Below, one piece after another: positions 47,012 to 58,900 of a stretch of 64,000 nt of DNA. The stretch is from assembly GCF_002994745.2 (NCBI RefSeq), contig NC_037094.1, forward strand, positions 65,812,989 through 65,876,988. The letters are read 5' to 3'. The position numbers were made by a program, and so were the translations under genes. Position 1 is the first letter of the stretch. Every line of letters starts with the position of its first letter. Under the pieces are notes generated by a model that was not told the DNA's origin, did not search any database, and was given only the letters and a program-made list of their open reading frames with translations. The stretch is from Rosa chinensis. Taxonomy: Eukaryota; Streptophyta; Magnoliopsida; Rosales; Rosaceae.

Positions 47012-49065
47012 CATTGTTTTTTATTGAGCATATTTAATACACACACACACACACACACATATAGGAATTAACTTATAACATTTATTAATGTTAGTTAAGG
47101 TGGTTATATTCAATTAACAATCTATATGAATCTCCCAATATTAATTGTTGTGTAACAAAGAAAATAGAAATTAAAGAAAACAAAACTTATGAAATCAATT
47201 ACAAAGAAAGAGATAAATTGCATATTATAGAAAAAAGAGAAATATAATTAAAAAATAGAAAAAATAAAGAATTATTAGGGCTTATTCGGGCGGGCCTAAA
47301 GGGCCGGGCCTGGCCGGGCTTCATTTTCATGGCCCATACCCTACCCTATTTTAGAAAGGGCCGGGTCGGGCTTCGGCCCTACGGGCCGAGCGGGTTTAGG
47401 GCCAAATGATGACCTCTAGTATCGAACTAGATCAAATCAATGGACAAACCGAACCTGTCCAACCTAAACTGTTCATGATAGTAAATCACGATTATGAACA
47501 CCCAAACGATCACTAATGTGGCTGAAAAATTTACATAAGTGATCTTCTCATTGAGTCCTAAAAACTGAATGATTGAGATGCCGATGTGTAACTAAATGTG
47601 GATCCCACAAGAAATCCTTTGAAATGGCTAAAAAAGGATATACTTTTATTTTTTTTATAATAAGAAACGGGATCCCTTAGTGGAAAGGCTCCATATATAT
47701 AGGAAAATCATCCGTACAATACTTGGCATTTCGCCCGTTATAAATTTTAGAATCTTAAGTTTTAAAAATATCAGAATGATAATTGAGGTTCTAACCCTGA
47801 CCCAATAATAGTACCCGGAGCTGTTGGCTTCTTTACAGAGGCGGCCAGTTATCATTTTTTCATGGAAATTTTTCGTCTATTCAGGTCTTCTGTTTTTCTT
47901 TTTCTTTTTCTAAGTCTCCGCCCACATCTCTGTTGCCATTTGAATTACCAAAATCTGAGTGTTATATAAAACCCCCACTGTGAGAATGGTTGTAGGATCA
48001 AAAACCTCCTAAGTATACTGCTCATTGTACTTTGGGCTTACTGTTATTTATGGTTGATTTCAATTTTTTACATCTCGTTAATTTGCTTCACGATTGATTC
48101 TCAGATCCGTTAGAAATTGGAATCATATTCGATCCATTTGATGTTTTTATGTATGAGTGTTCGGATCTTTATGATGAATCTATGTATGCATGTGTTTCTG
48201 CATTTCAAGTTCGTAAGAATTAGCCTGGATCGGATTGGCTTTAAACAAAGAAATTTTGTGTTTTCATGGTTGCTGCATTGGTCTAAATTGATTAGGATTA
48301 GGTGTGATTAGCGTGGAATACTGGGAGTAGTGTAAGCAATGGAGATAACACTGGTGGTGAGGATCATACGATGTCATTTGTTCTTTCTGTCGCCACTTTT
48401 ATTTTTGGTTAGATTACTCTGGTATACTTTCCCCTACCTCGTCCTCGCGCCACGAAAGCGACGCTCCGGTGGTCAACGCAAGCGTCGTCCCCAATTCGCG
48501 GCCGCATTCCCCTACAAGCTGCACTAGTGGCTCTAGCAACACCGGACAGATTTCAATTCGGATTATTGGGGCCAGAGAACAGGAAGACCGCTAAAATAGT
48601 ACTGAAACAAAGGCTTTGCAGGGTCACCATGGAGACTGTCACTCCAAAACGGCAAAGCCCAGTCCTTCAATCTTGAATACAAAACCCAGATGCGGCCAAT
48701 TCTTATGGGAGCTCATTAGAGAATGCAGATGTTAATATCTAAGACCCAAAACTGAATGAATATTTGCAATCCATATTACGAATTCAGCACCTATGAAATT
48801 CTCTTGACAGAACATGCATGCATGGTAAACTTCCATTTTTTCTTTTTTCATGAACTCATACAATCTAAAATCAAGTATCAATTACAAGGCTTGCAATCCA
48901 AACCCAACAAAAAAAAAAATTGCAATCCCAGATTTCCATTGTAGATTCGGAACCTTTTTGTAGAATTAACAACCAAATTCATTTGATATTTGGCATGTCC
49001 AATTCAATACCTAGAAAGTAATAAATTTTTCTTTGATCTCGAAAGATCTGGAAGAGGGAAAAAGA

Positions 49066-49179
<114 letters not shown>

Positions 49180-49183
49180 AAAG

Positions 49184-49431
49184 GTTGGTTCAGTTGGTAA
49201 GGACGGCCTTGTGTTGGAGCCCCCATCCAAGTTCGAATCCCGCTGCCGACTATCATTTGTTGGTGGGTAATTTAGAAAATGTCCTGCATAATTTCATACC
49301 AATGGGCTGGGCTGAGACACTGGCCAGTTTCGTAAGTCCCGTTGGATCAAAGTCGTAGGTTTGCCGTAGCCCTGGTAGTGTAGGGAAGTCTCCCTCTTAC
49401 CTGAACTTTTTGTAACCAAAAAAAAAAAAAA
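49184..49431 (+). mobile_element. tRNA-derived SINE
   Basis: The head GTTGGTTCAGTTGGTAAGG has an A box, and AAGTTCGAATCCCGCTGCC has a B box about 40 bp later. The body ends TTTTTGTAACC and a poly-A tail. AACAAAG is duplicated on both sides (49177-49183 and 49432-49438), and the flanks are GA repeats on each side, so it jumped into a (GA)n tract. Confidence 0.85.
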
Positions 49432-49644
49432 AACAAAGAGAGAGAGAGAGAGAAGAAAGAGATGCTTGGAGGAAAAAAAAATCATAAAAATCCCAGTTGG
49501 CAGCCTTTGTAACGGAGCTAACGGCTCCAGGTACTATTGTTGGGTGGAAGTCAGAACCTCAGGTACCATTCAGATATTTTTGAAACTTGATGTACCAAAA
49601 TTTATAATGGGCGAAAAATTAGGTACTATAGGGATGATTTTCCC

Positions 49645-50216
49645 TTAATACACGCACACATATGTTGCGGTATGATAAGCTGTAAATGCAAGCTTATATT
49701 TCTATAATGCATTCGACCTCACCGAATCATGGAGATTTTCTAACCCTCTCCTCTCAGATCAAACGTGTCATTTTGAATCAAACTACAAAAGAACATCTAA
49801 TTTCATATCCTCACTCTCTCTGTTCTTCGAAGAACTAAAGAACCCTAAATCCTAGTTCATCAAATCTCAGCCTTCATCAATTTGAAACTTCTAATCCCTC
49901 TATTTAGTTCTTCTCCTATATCCCAATCACCAATCCTAGCCTCACAATCCAGCCTTTATTCAATTCGTCAACCTTCCCCAATTCACAATACAACTTTCGT
50001 TGTTGAGAACTGTACAGTCGTCAATCTATACCGCTAGTGAGGGCCTCCACAGTAATCGTTGCCTTCTCTTTCAATGTCATAGCCCCCAATTCAAGTATTC
50101 TCAACAATGAGCCTCGTTTGTGGTGACAAGGAGAGAGATGGCGGCATCAGTTGAGATCGAGTTTCAGACCCAAGCTATGGAAATCGATGACATCAATTCT
50201 TTAATATATATTTTTT
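49645..50216. other. Spacer, no gene recognised
   Basis: No long open frame, RNA gene or repeat was recognised. Some C/T-rich leader-like text appears at 49840-50000. Confidence 0.35.
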
Positions 50217-50221
50217 GTTAT

Positions 50222-50800
50222 TATTTAGGCGTGTTTGGGCCGAAAACACGCTAGGGTTTCATCCTACATACGGAGTTCATCCTATTGGGAGTCGGACTAA
50301 TCGTGAGCCTATAAATAGTCATTCAGGGTTATTGGTTTGGTGTATGCTTTCGGAGATTGGAAGACACCATGTAGAGAAGATGTGAAGGTTTGGAGATTCT
50401 CATATTGTGGGTTGAAAGAGACTCATTTTGGAGTGTACCATTGAGACATCGTTTAGAGAGATCCGTGTGTGGATCAATTGAGTGTTCTGATAATTTGAGA
50501 GATTTTAGAGAGTTGCAAGCTTTGAGAGATCGGGTGTATTTGACAATTCTCTATTGAGAATTTGGATTGTGAGGAGAGAGGTTATTTGAGTGGAAGAACC
50601 AAAACGTTCTTCAAAAGTTTGTAATCTTCTTCTCGTTTAGTGGATCCACCATCATCATCACCCGGGGACGTACGTACGTCAACTATTTGACCGAACCTCG
50701 TCAACAATTTTGTGTTTGCATGCATAGTTTGTTATTACTATCTTGATTCGGTTTCGGTCTTGGGCTAGGGAATTCGGAAGGTGACCCGAATTTCCTAACA
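50222..50800 (+). mobile_element. Solo LTR, probably copia type
   Basis: 579 bp between perfect GTTAT copies (50217-50221 and 50801-50805). It ends TTTCCTAACA; the start TATTTAGGCG has apparently lost its TG to TA. It has a CTATAAATAG promoter-like motif near 50310. No internal region remains. Confidence 0.7.
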
Positions 50801-50819
50801 GTTATAAGGTTCGAAATTT

Positions 50820-51138
50820 CAGTCTACTCATAGATGCATTTTCAGTCTTCTTGTATCTTCAAGGAGGCTAGGGCAATCAAGTGGCTGATGCTCTTCCTAA
50901 TTTTGATTTTTCTGACTAACTAGCATGACATGGTGGGATGATCCTCCTCCTTCTATCTTTAGTATTGTCGGCGAGATGAACTCTCCAAAATTTTCGAATA
51001 TTTTAAGTTGTTTGTGTTGCTTCTAATGTCTTTCTAATTGTTCATGAGGGAGGCCTTGTTCTTCCTCTAAGGTTGTAATTGTTTTATATTTCTTTCAATA
51101 AATTCTCTTTTTAGTCCCCGTTCTAACAAAAAAAAAAA
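50820..51138 (+). mobile_element. 3' end of a LINE (RNase H tail and poly-A)
   Basis: One frame reads GNQVADALPNFDFSD followed, after a short gap, by WWDDPPPSIFSIVGEM, the typical C-terminus of plant LINE RNase H domains. About 150 bp of untranslated sequence and a poly-A tail (about 51126-51138) follow. It is strongly 5'-truncated and directly follows the solo LTR. Confidence 0.65.
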
Positions 51139-52397
51139 AGGAGGTTCAAAATTTCGGTTTCCACAAAAATTTCGATAGAATTTTGGATGTCAATAATTCA
51201 GACAAAATAGTATGAGCTTGCACAAAAGTTTGCATTTGTATTGAACGTCACCTTGCTAAGTTTGCCTTGCACGCCAGACTTGATTTGCATACACTGGTCC
51301 TCCATGGTTGTTGGATTTGATTGCTGCCGACCTAGAAGCTTAGTGTGGGTGTTTTTCACACGAGGTTTCAACTAGGTAAAGTTTAAATGAATGTACTTCT
51401 AATTACCACCTATATCTCTTCTTGGGATCGATCTTTAAACTAAGACTCTGCTTCGGATCAACTTAAGTCTTTCAGTACCAATCTGAAAATTTTGGGTAGA
51501 GAATTTTTGTTCCAATTCAGATTCAACGAGCTCAGAATTTCAACATCCCGTTTTCAGTTTGGAATTTTTGGAGTTCTTGGAATTCCGTGGAATGTAAAAT
51601 GTTTGAAATTTTTGCATGTGCGCACCAGCTCGTACAAGTACAGCCACACGAATCTTTTCGGAGCAAGCGGCAATAGTTCAGTGTTCTTCAAGCCGAGCTC
51701 GATCGTTAACAAAGTAACGGGGACGAGTCCCCGCTTAGTATGGAGGATGACCTCGAGAGATCTCTCCCCAGGCTCGCAGGTTTGGTACGAAGCATACCAG
51801 AATAGCCAGCCCTCAAATGCAGAATTTTCGGGTGGAGTCGAACCCTAGTAGCTTCTATGCTGCCAGGAAAACCATTGAGTGTAAAACATGAACACTTGCA
51901 AGACCATCGATCAGTATATAAATAAATAATTAAGGGCCGTCCTTATACAAGTTATTCTTTGTTCTTAATATATAGTGCTTTATGTGGAAAATTGGAACAT
52001 GTACGTACGTGTTGTCTATATTATCATATCAATTCGTATCAATTCCCCTACCTTGTAGACACACACACACACGTATAGTACTTCCTCTGAAAAGAATAGG
52101 TCTGTAGCATTATGAACATGTATAGTTTTTTCTGGTTCAAAGTGGCAGTCCTCAGCTAGGTTAACTAAGGTATAAGGACTCCAAGTGCTTTCCAGTACCT
52201 TTACTTTTTAAGTTTTTAGAAAAGGCACCAAAGATGGGACTAATGCTATGCACATCAGGTTTATGAATCTTCCCTCAATAGCGTCCAAAATGAGAGGGGA
52301 TAGATCTTCACTTTTAGTCTGTGACCTCCTCTTGAATAGAATACCTTTTGCCTAAATTAAGAAAACAAGCGATTGTTCAAGTCACAACACAACGAGT
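51139..52397. other. Spacer, no gene recognised
   Basis: The longest frame (51492-51848, 118 codons) has no recognisable motif. A GGGTTCGACTCC-like box on the minus strand near 51830 is isolated. Otherwise AT-rich. Confidence 0.35.
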
Positions 52398-52399
52398 TA

Positions 52400-52781
52400 G
52401 AGCATCTTTAGCAGACTCTTTATTTTGGTTCCATAGCTATTTTAGAGAGCATGTTTAGCTTTTTATCTATTTTAACAACTGCATCAGACTCCTAAATGGC
52501 TCTCCATTATAAGTTTTAGCTATCTCGCTCCTAAATATAGAGAGCGAGATGAGACTCTCTATAATTTATCTTAATTTAAAACATTCATTTTGAATTATTT
52601 TACGTAACATATAAATACATTTAGACTATTTAATCTTCATTCAAAAAATAATATAAATTCAAAATTAGCTAAAATAGAAAAAATTGATGCAGACGTATTT
52701 TTAAAATGGCTAGCTAAAATAACTTTTTAGTTACTTTGGCTAAAATTTGACTCAAATTAGCTAGCATTGCTAAAGATGCTC
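52400..52781. mobile_element. MITE with GAGCATCTTTAGC ends
   Basis: 382 bp with terminal inverted repeats GAGCATCTTTAGCA. TA lies directly outside both ends (TTA left, TAA right). The interior is AT-rich and non-coding. Ends of this type are usual for Tourist/Harbinger-like MITEs, but the target copy is ambiguous between TA and a mutated trinucleotide. Confidence 0.7.
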
Positions 52782-52783
52782 TA

Positions 52784-54545
52784 AAGAGATAATTGGAATA
52801 GCCAAGTCCAAATAAATTAGAACCTAAGTATTATTCGGAGTCAAGAATTAATGTCTTTGTAAAGGGCAGTGAAGAAGCCACTTTTGATGCATTTTAGAAC
52901 GTACAATACCCCGAACTTAATGAGAGAAATCAATAGCGTGAGAACAACTTAATGGCAAAAGATAGTAGTTTTAATGGGGGTTGATACCCCAAGCCATAGT
53001 GTCATTGTTCGAGAGGGTACGTTTTAAGGTCTTACAGATATCCGATAAGAGAACGAGTCGTGTGGAGGTTGTACCCATTAAAAAAGCTGAAGAACATGGA
53101 ACTGGGTTTCACATGTCCACTGAAATTCTAGCACATTCTGCACTAAGTCAAGAAGTGAACAAATTGCAAGCAACTGAAAGCATGCATGAACCTTCTTCCT
53201 AGCTTTGCAGATAAAGAAGGATAGGTGCAGCTTTCAGATGACTAGGACAAGGGGTCTATAAGGATCAAGGAATTAATGTGGGCGAGGCTCATGAAAAAGC
53301 TGCACAACTACTCAAGCATCAAAGGTGGTGGTGGACTGGTGGTGAGAAACTACGTACTGTGTTGTAATTAATGGGGGACTTAATATGGACCTCTGATTGA
53401 GAACAAAGGGGACCATGGCACAAAGTCATATCAAGGCCAACCTCCTCCACAGATGACTCTATTCTCTCTCAGAACTCAGAAGTGGGCGGAAGATAAGTTC
53501 ATCTATATCCCAATTTGATGATGGTGCTGTTGCTTTATTCACACGACGTTCACCTAATTCATCTCCTTGTAAATGCCCAAAATATGTCCCTGTCCGGGGA
53601 CCATGAGGTGTTCCACATACCATATCTCGTATAATCAGTTTAAGGAAAAACAACAGTACAAGAATAAAACTATATAATTATGCTACATTTACTTGTTCAA
53701 GATAGAGTATTAAAGTTGCATAACATTTGGTTCGTTTATTTTGGATTATGGTGCTTTGCGTACTTGGTGTCCAAGCAGGTGTACCGTAACCGTAATGATG
53801 AGTCGTGGCCATTGAGCCTGTGACTCCAACAGTGGACGAGTGCTAGCATAATCTCATATCATATAGGTACATTTAGAATTTATAGATAGAGGAACACGAG
53901 TCTCTCTATCTATTGTCAATTAATTTTGAATGAAAATAAAGTTGTAATGTTTACACATACGTCATCATTCATCACCATTGTGCACTACCATTCATATTCT
54001 GTGCTGTAAATAGGATGACAGATGTGATTGTGGTAGGAGCAAACCAACCTTCAATAATACCAAACTATAATAGAAGCTAGCTAAATATCTACCAAGACAT
54101 CGAATCATGGAGCTTATATCTTTTTTTTTCTTTGGATAAGAATGATGGAGCTTATATCAGGCAGATAACAGTTGGCATAAAAATGCAAATTTATTTGATT
54201 TAGTGCACATTTCTGGTTATTCGCGGAAGGTATTAGGCAATGAGCAAGTTCTGTGACTTGGTCTTCAATGTAAGTAAACAATTATTGTGGGAGATATATA
54301 TTCTTCAAACTAGGCAGACCTGTACTATTATCTTCTTGTCTTTGTAACTGGGACAAAACCTTTTTATTTTTCTTGTAATTAAGTTATGGAGTAGCTGAAT
54401 ACAGTATATATGAAGCTTTTTCTGGACATGCTTCACGATGCTGCTGCTATACCCAGTAACACAGACAAATTTCCTGTTTGGCCTCATTGAGAAAAGCATC
54501 TACCTTGTGGTTTTGATTGACTCAAGAATGAGAGTAACAGCCTGG

Positions 54546-54547
<2 letters not shown>
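52784..54547. other. Spacer, no gene recognised
   Basis: Contains only short frames (up to 73 codons) without recognisable motifs and no RNA gene. Confidence 0.35.

Positions 54548-54582
<35 letters not shown>
54548..54582 (+). repeat. (TA)n microsatellite
   Basis: About 35 bp of alternating TA directly left of the MITE at 54611. Confidence 0.9.
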
Positions 54583-54584
<2 letters not shown>

Positions 54585-54610
54585 AAAGCGATGCCTCGCT
54601 CTGAAATTAA

Positions 54611-54912
54611 AGTGCGAGGTTGGAGTTTATGGTCACTTTTCTGTCGCATATCCACATCTCGACCGTTCAGTTTTTAGGTAGTAATGTGTAGATCATCTCT
54701 GCAAAATTTCAGCCAAATTGATGATCTTTAAGGTATCTAACTCGCCTAAATCAATGGACGAACTGAATCTGTCAAACCTGAACCGTACTTGCTAACAACT
54801 ATCAATTTAGCTGAAATGTTGCAGAGATGATCTATACATTAGTACCTAAAAATTGAACGGTCGAGATGTGGATATGCGACCGAAAAGTGACCATAAACTC
54901 CAACCTCGCACT
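54611..54912. mobile_element. Foldback MITE related to the 42008-47692 MULE
   Basis: Near-perfect palindrome of about 300 bp: AGTGCGAGGTTGGAGTTTAT at the left and its reverse complement at the right. Inner blocks CGACCGTTCAGTTTTTAGG and ATTTCAGCCAAATTGAT match the arms of the larger foldback element. True ends may lie a few bases further out in TA-rich sequence; no clear target copy. Confidence 0.7.
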
Positions 54913-55789
54913 AGATAGGATCTATATATATAATTAAAAGCCTGGTTCATAAGAGTTCACGAGTTTCTTTGATTCAAGAATTATAGTAACAGCCTGGTTT
55001 ATACATATATATAATTAAAAGCTGTTCAACTGGATATGATAAAAGCCTTAGTAATAGTTCTCTTTTAAGAAAGCAGAGCAGTACTTCAGCCTATATAATT
55101 AGAACTCTAGTCTTCAGCCATACAAGTCTGTTTTTGTTTTCTTTTGCAGATGGAAAGAAAAACATCAGCAACTTTGATCCTAAGAGCTAGCTGGTATTGA
55201 AAGTACTCCAATGAACAAAACCTGGGAAAAGAAGTTACAGTGTTAGCAGAGTGACATCTCTTTGATTTAATCAACTCTCCAATACTTAATTAAGTTGATC
55301 AGTAATTTATTTATCTCGAGGAGTTTCAAAAGAGTACTGACAAAAGATAATTTTGCTTATTAAAGGGTCACTTTAATCTTACAAATTGCCTTATAAAAAA
55401 CAATGTGAATATAAAGGGTCACTTTCTAACAGCAAAAAATAAAAATGAGATAGGCACTAAATGAGTTATAGGCATAGCAACGTACTTTTTATCTCAGAAA
55501 CCCAAAAGCAAGAACCTATTTTTGAAAATAGAAAAAAGAACAAAAAGACAAAAAAGATCTGAAGTCAAGGATTATGAATGAGAAGCAATTCACTCAAACT
55601 TTATGAGATCAATGTCGACCAAAAAAACCAAAAAAAAAAAAAAAAAAAAAACTATATGAGATCATGAACTGTACATCATTCATATGCAATGATTTCTATT
55701 ATTTTCTCGGATTGTGTTAGATCACACTTGACGAACACTATGTAGCAGAAGAGTAATACTAGGTGAATTTCAACAAAAAAAAAAAAGAG
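54913..55789. other. Spacer upstream of the SULTR2 gene
   Basis: AT-rich with two A runs (about 55630 and 55775). No gene recognised. GAGTAATACTAGGTGAA appears at 55751-55767 and again at 55787-55803. Confidence 0.35.
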
Positions 55790-55870
55790 TAATACTAGGT
55801 GAACCACTTTTGTGGGTACCACCTGCATTCCACTTTATGTGTCACAGGTGATTCTACATTAATTTATATT
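55790..55870 (+). mobile_element. MITE end in the SULTR2 proximal promoter
   Basis: TAATACTAGGTGAACCACTT followed by TTGTGGGTACCACCTGCAT matches one terminal repeat of the MITE at 26731-26911. The opposite end was not found before the gene. It lies about 110-190 bp upstream of the SULTR2 start codon. Confidence 0.6.
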
Positions 55871-55980
55871 TAATTACACACATCTCTGTCATGTGTTTGG
55901 TACAAAACTAGCACTCGAGGAGCTACATAACTTGTCACTTGTGATCAGAGTTCACCCAAACACTTCAAACCACCACCACC

Positions 55981-58900
55981 ATGGGTTCAGTCCATACTGA
56001 TCAGACCACCTTCACTGCTGTGGAGCTCCAGCAGCTTCATCATCAGGACCTAACCAATCAAAGGGTTGAGAGGGCTCAGTGGGTGCTCAAATCTCCGGAG
56101 CCACCAGGTCCTTGGCAGCAACTCCTTCATTCAATTAAAGCCAATGTTTTTCCTCAAAGAAAGAAATACTCAGCTGTTTCATTCTTCAAGAGTCTATTTC
56201 CAATTCTTAGCTGGGGAAGGAATTACAAGACTTCAAAGTTTAAAAATGACTTAATGGCTGGTTTAACTCTTGCTAGCCTTAGTATTCCTCAGGTAGTTAA
56301 CTCTTAACTTTAGTTTATTCCACTTGGAAAAGCTTTATAATATTTCCTCCCAATAATATTTATCTTTCCTGACAGAGTATTGGGTATGCTAATCTAGCAA
56401 AACTCGATCCTCAGTATGGCCTATGTAAGTTGTTTGATATGAATCTTCAAACTATATGTTCATTAATTCTCTTATATTAATATTTTCCTTTTTTTTTTTA
56501 CATTTGGGGTATCATTGATATAGACACTAGCATTGTTCCACCTTTGGTTTATTCTCTAATGGGGAGTTCAAGAGAGCTAGCTATTGGACCAGTAGCAGTG
56601 GTTTCTATGCTGCTGTCTTCCTTGCTTCAGAAAATTGAAGATCCTATTGTGAATCCTGTTGCTTACACAAATCTTGCGTTCACTGTGACCTTATTTGCTG
56701 GAATTTTCCAAGCAGCATTCGGAATTTTCAGGTATGTTTTGATTTGCTTAATTAGAACAAGTTTTTTTCACCGACCCTTTTCTTCATCACAAATAGACCT
56801 CTCCGTTGCACTTTATTACAGGTTGGGGTTTATTGTGGATTTTCTTTCACATGCTGCCATTGTTGGGTTCATGGCTGGTGCAGCCATTGTCATTGGTCTT
56901 CAACAACTGAAAGGTCTACTTGGGATCAGTAAATTCACCACCAACACAGATGTGGTCTCAGTCTTAGAGTCTGTTTTCAAGTCAATTATTCATGAACCAG
57001 TAAGTTGAATAAAGGTTCTAGCAAAAATGAATGATAAAAAACAGGGAAATTCATATTCATAACAAAAATTGTTCTTCCATGGCAGTGGTACCCTCTGAAT
57101 ATTGTCCTCGGTTGTGCATTCCTTATTTTCCTCCTAATTGCCAGGTTTATTGTAAGTAACAAAATTCTAAGTTCATAATTTACCATTTCTTCAATGCTTT
57201 CTGTTTCATTTTGAACCTTCAAAAGTTAATTTTTCTCATGGATTTGCAGGGCAAAAAGAATAAAAACCTCTTCTGGTTGCCAGCTATTGCACCCCTTATA
57301 TCAGTTGTATTATCAACTCTGATAGTATATTTCACAAAAGCTGATAGGCATGGAGTGAAGATAGTCAAACACATTAAAGAGGGTATAAATCCAAGTTCAG
57401 CTCATCAGCTACAACTCACAGGTCCACATGTTGGACAAGCAGCCAAAGCAGGACTGATTTCTGCCATTATTGCTCTGGCTGTAAGTTTGGCATTGCTTTT
57501 TTCTCTGATAATTTTTTTCTTATTGATTAGTTTTATGTTTTTAATGGTAATTAAATTAAAATTTTAATTAATTAATTAGGAGGCCGTTGCTGTTGGTAGA
57601 TCTTTTGCTTCCATCAAAGGGTACCACCTTGATGGGAACAAGGAAATGATAGCCATGGGCTGCATGAACATTGCCGGATCTTTAACTTCATGCTATGTTG
57701 CTACTGGTAAGTCAGTTTGGTAAGTTCTCATATCAAATTATATAAATGTTCTCGTGCACGCTAAAACAGTCTTGACATGTTATATTGTCAAATTTCTTCG
57801 ACCACATATATGATATATATATATATATATATATATATTTTTAAAGTAGATATCATATTACAGATGAGACACTTTGACAGTTTGACATATTACGTTTTCA
57901 CAATGTCAACGCCGTTCATTAGATGAATTCTTGTTTGAATGTCTACTCCAGATCGATAGTCTTGCAGGAGAGCTATACTCTTCATTCTACTACTTGTCTT
58001 TGATGCAGTTTGAGAAGTTGTGCTAATTGTTAAACTGTGATTGATGGGTTTTGACTTCTGCAGGTTCATTTTCAAGAACTGCTGTAAATTTTAGTGCAGG
58101 GTGTCAAACTGCGGTATCAAACATAGTAATGGCGCTCACTGTTATTGTATCACTAGAATTGCTTACTAGGCTCTTGTACTTTACTCCCACTGCTATCCTT
58201 GCTTCGATCATCCTATCAGCTCTGCCTGGACTTATTGATATTAATGAAGCTTGCCACATTTGGAAGGTTGACAAATTAGATTTCCTTGCTTGCATTGGTG
58301 CATTCTTAGGGGTCTTGTTTGCATCAGTAGAGATTGGTCTTCTTGCTGCGGTAATCTTCTATCGTTGTACATTTGTGTATATATACGAGCTATCATATCA
58401 CCGATTGTTTTTCTATTGAGGCACAATTTGACATGTTATGTTGTTATACCATATCTAAACTATCAATCGAGTAGAATTTTATTCAATATCTCGTCTAGAT
58501 TTAGAGTCTGATAACATAAAGTATCAGATATCTAGTAAGAAAGTATATCAAGTTTACCTGCTTGGAGGGGAAGGTACGTAACTTAACTGAGTTTATCAAA
58601 ATTTCAATGGTAGATGTAGAGACCAATGGTTGACTTTCTGATACTTAAAGCTCAACAGCGAAAACTCAGAAGTGATGGATGTGATTAGAGATTAGAGTGG
58701 TGGGCGCCTACATTTAGTGTGTTTGGCCCACCGAAGGACCAATATATGTGGAAGACTCAGGTCCGTCAGGGTTGTTCACTTTTGCAAATTATATGGGCCG
58801 GCTAAAGCATATTGGGACTTATTGTGTGGACAAAATGCTAGGCATGTAGCATATATTGGCTTTATATATATGAAACTTTTGTGACTACAATAGCCAATTA

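Larger units (their letters stand above)
42008..47692. mobile_element. Foldback Mutator-type element carrying a copia insertion
   Basis: The outer parts (42008-42490 and 47012-47692) form a diverged inverted repeat: ends GAGGGCCCTTCTAGTGAAGGG and, reversed, GGAGCCTTTCCACTAAGGG. Further in lie CGTTCAGTTTTTAGG-type blocks and then GGGCCGGGCC-rich stretches. ATATATATA flanks both sides (41999-42007 and 47693-47701), a 9-bp duplication in a low-complexity target. Without the copia insertion it is about 1.2 kb and non-coding. The small MITE at 54611 is a relative. Confidence 0.72.

Noticed and set aside
51492..51848. 118-codon open frame
   Set aside because: No recognisable domain or homologous motif; isolated in spacer DNA.
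51780..51860. Minus-strand GGGTTCGACTCC box suggesting a tRNA
   Set aside because: No matching A box at tRNA spacing and no pairing acceptor stem could be found.
52981..53202. 73-codon open frame with Lys/Glu-rich end
   Set aside because: Too short, no motifs, no gene context.
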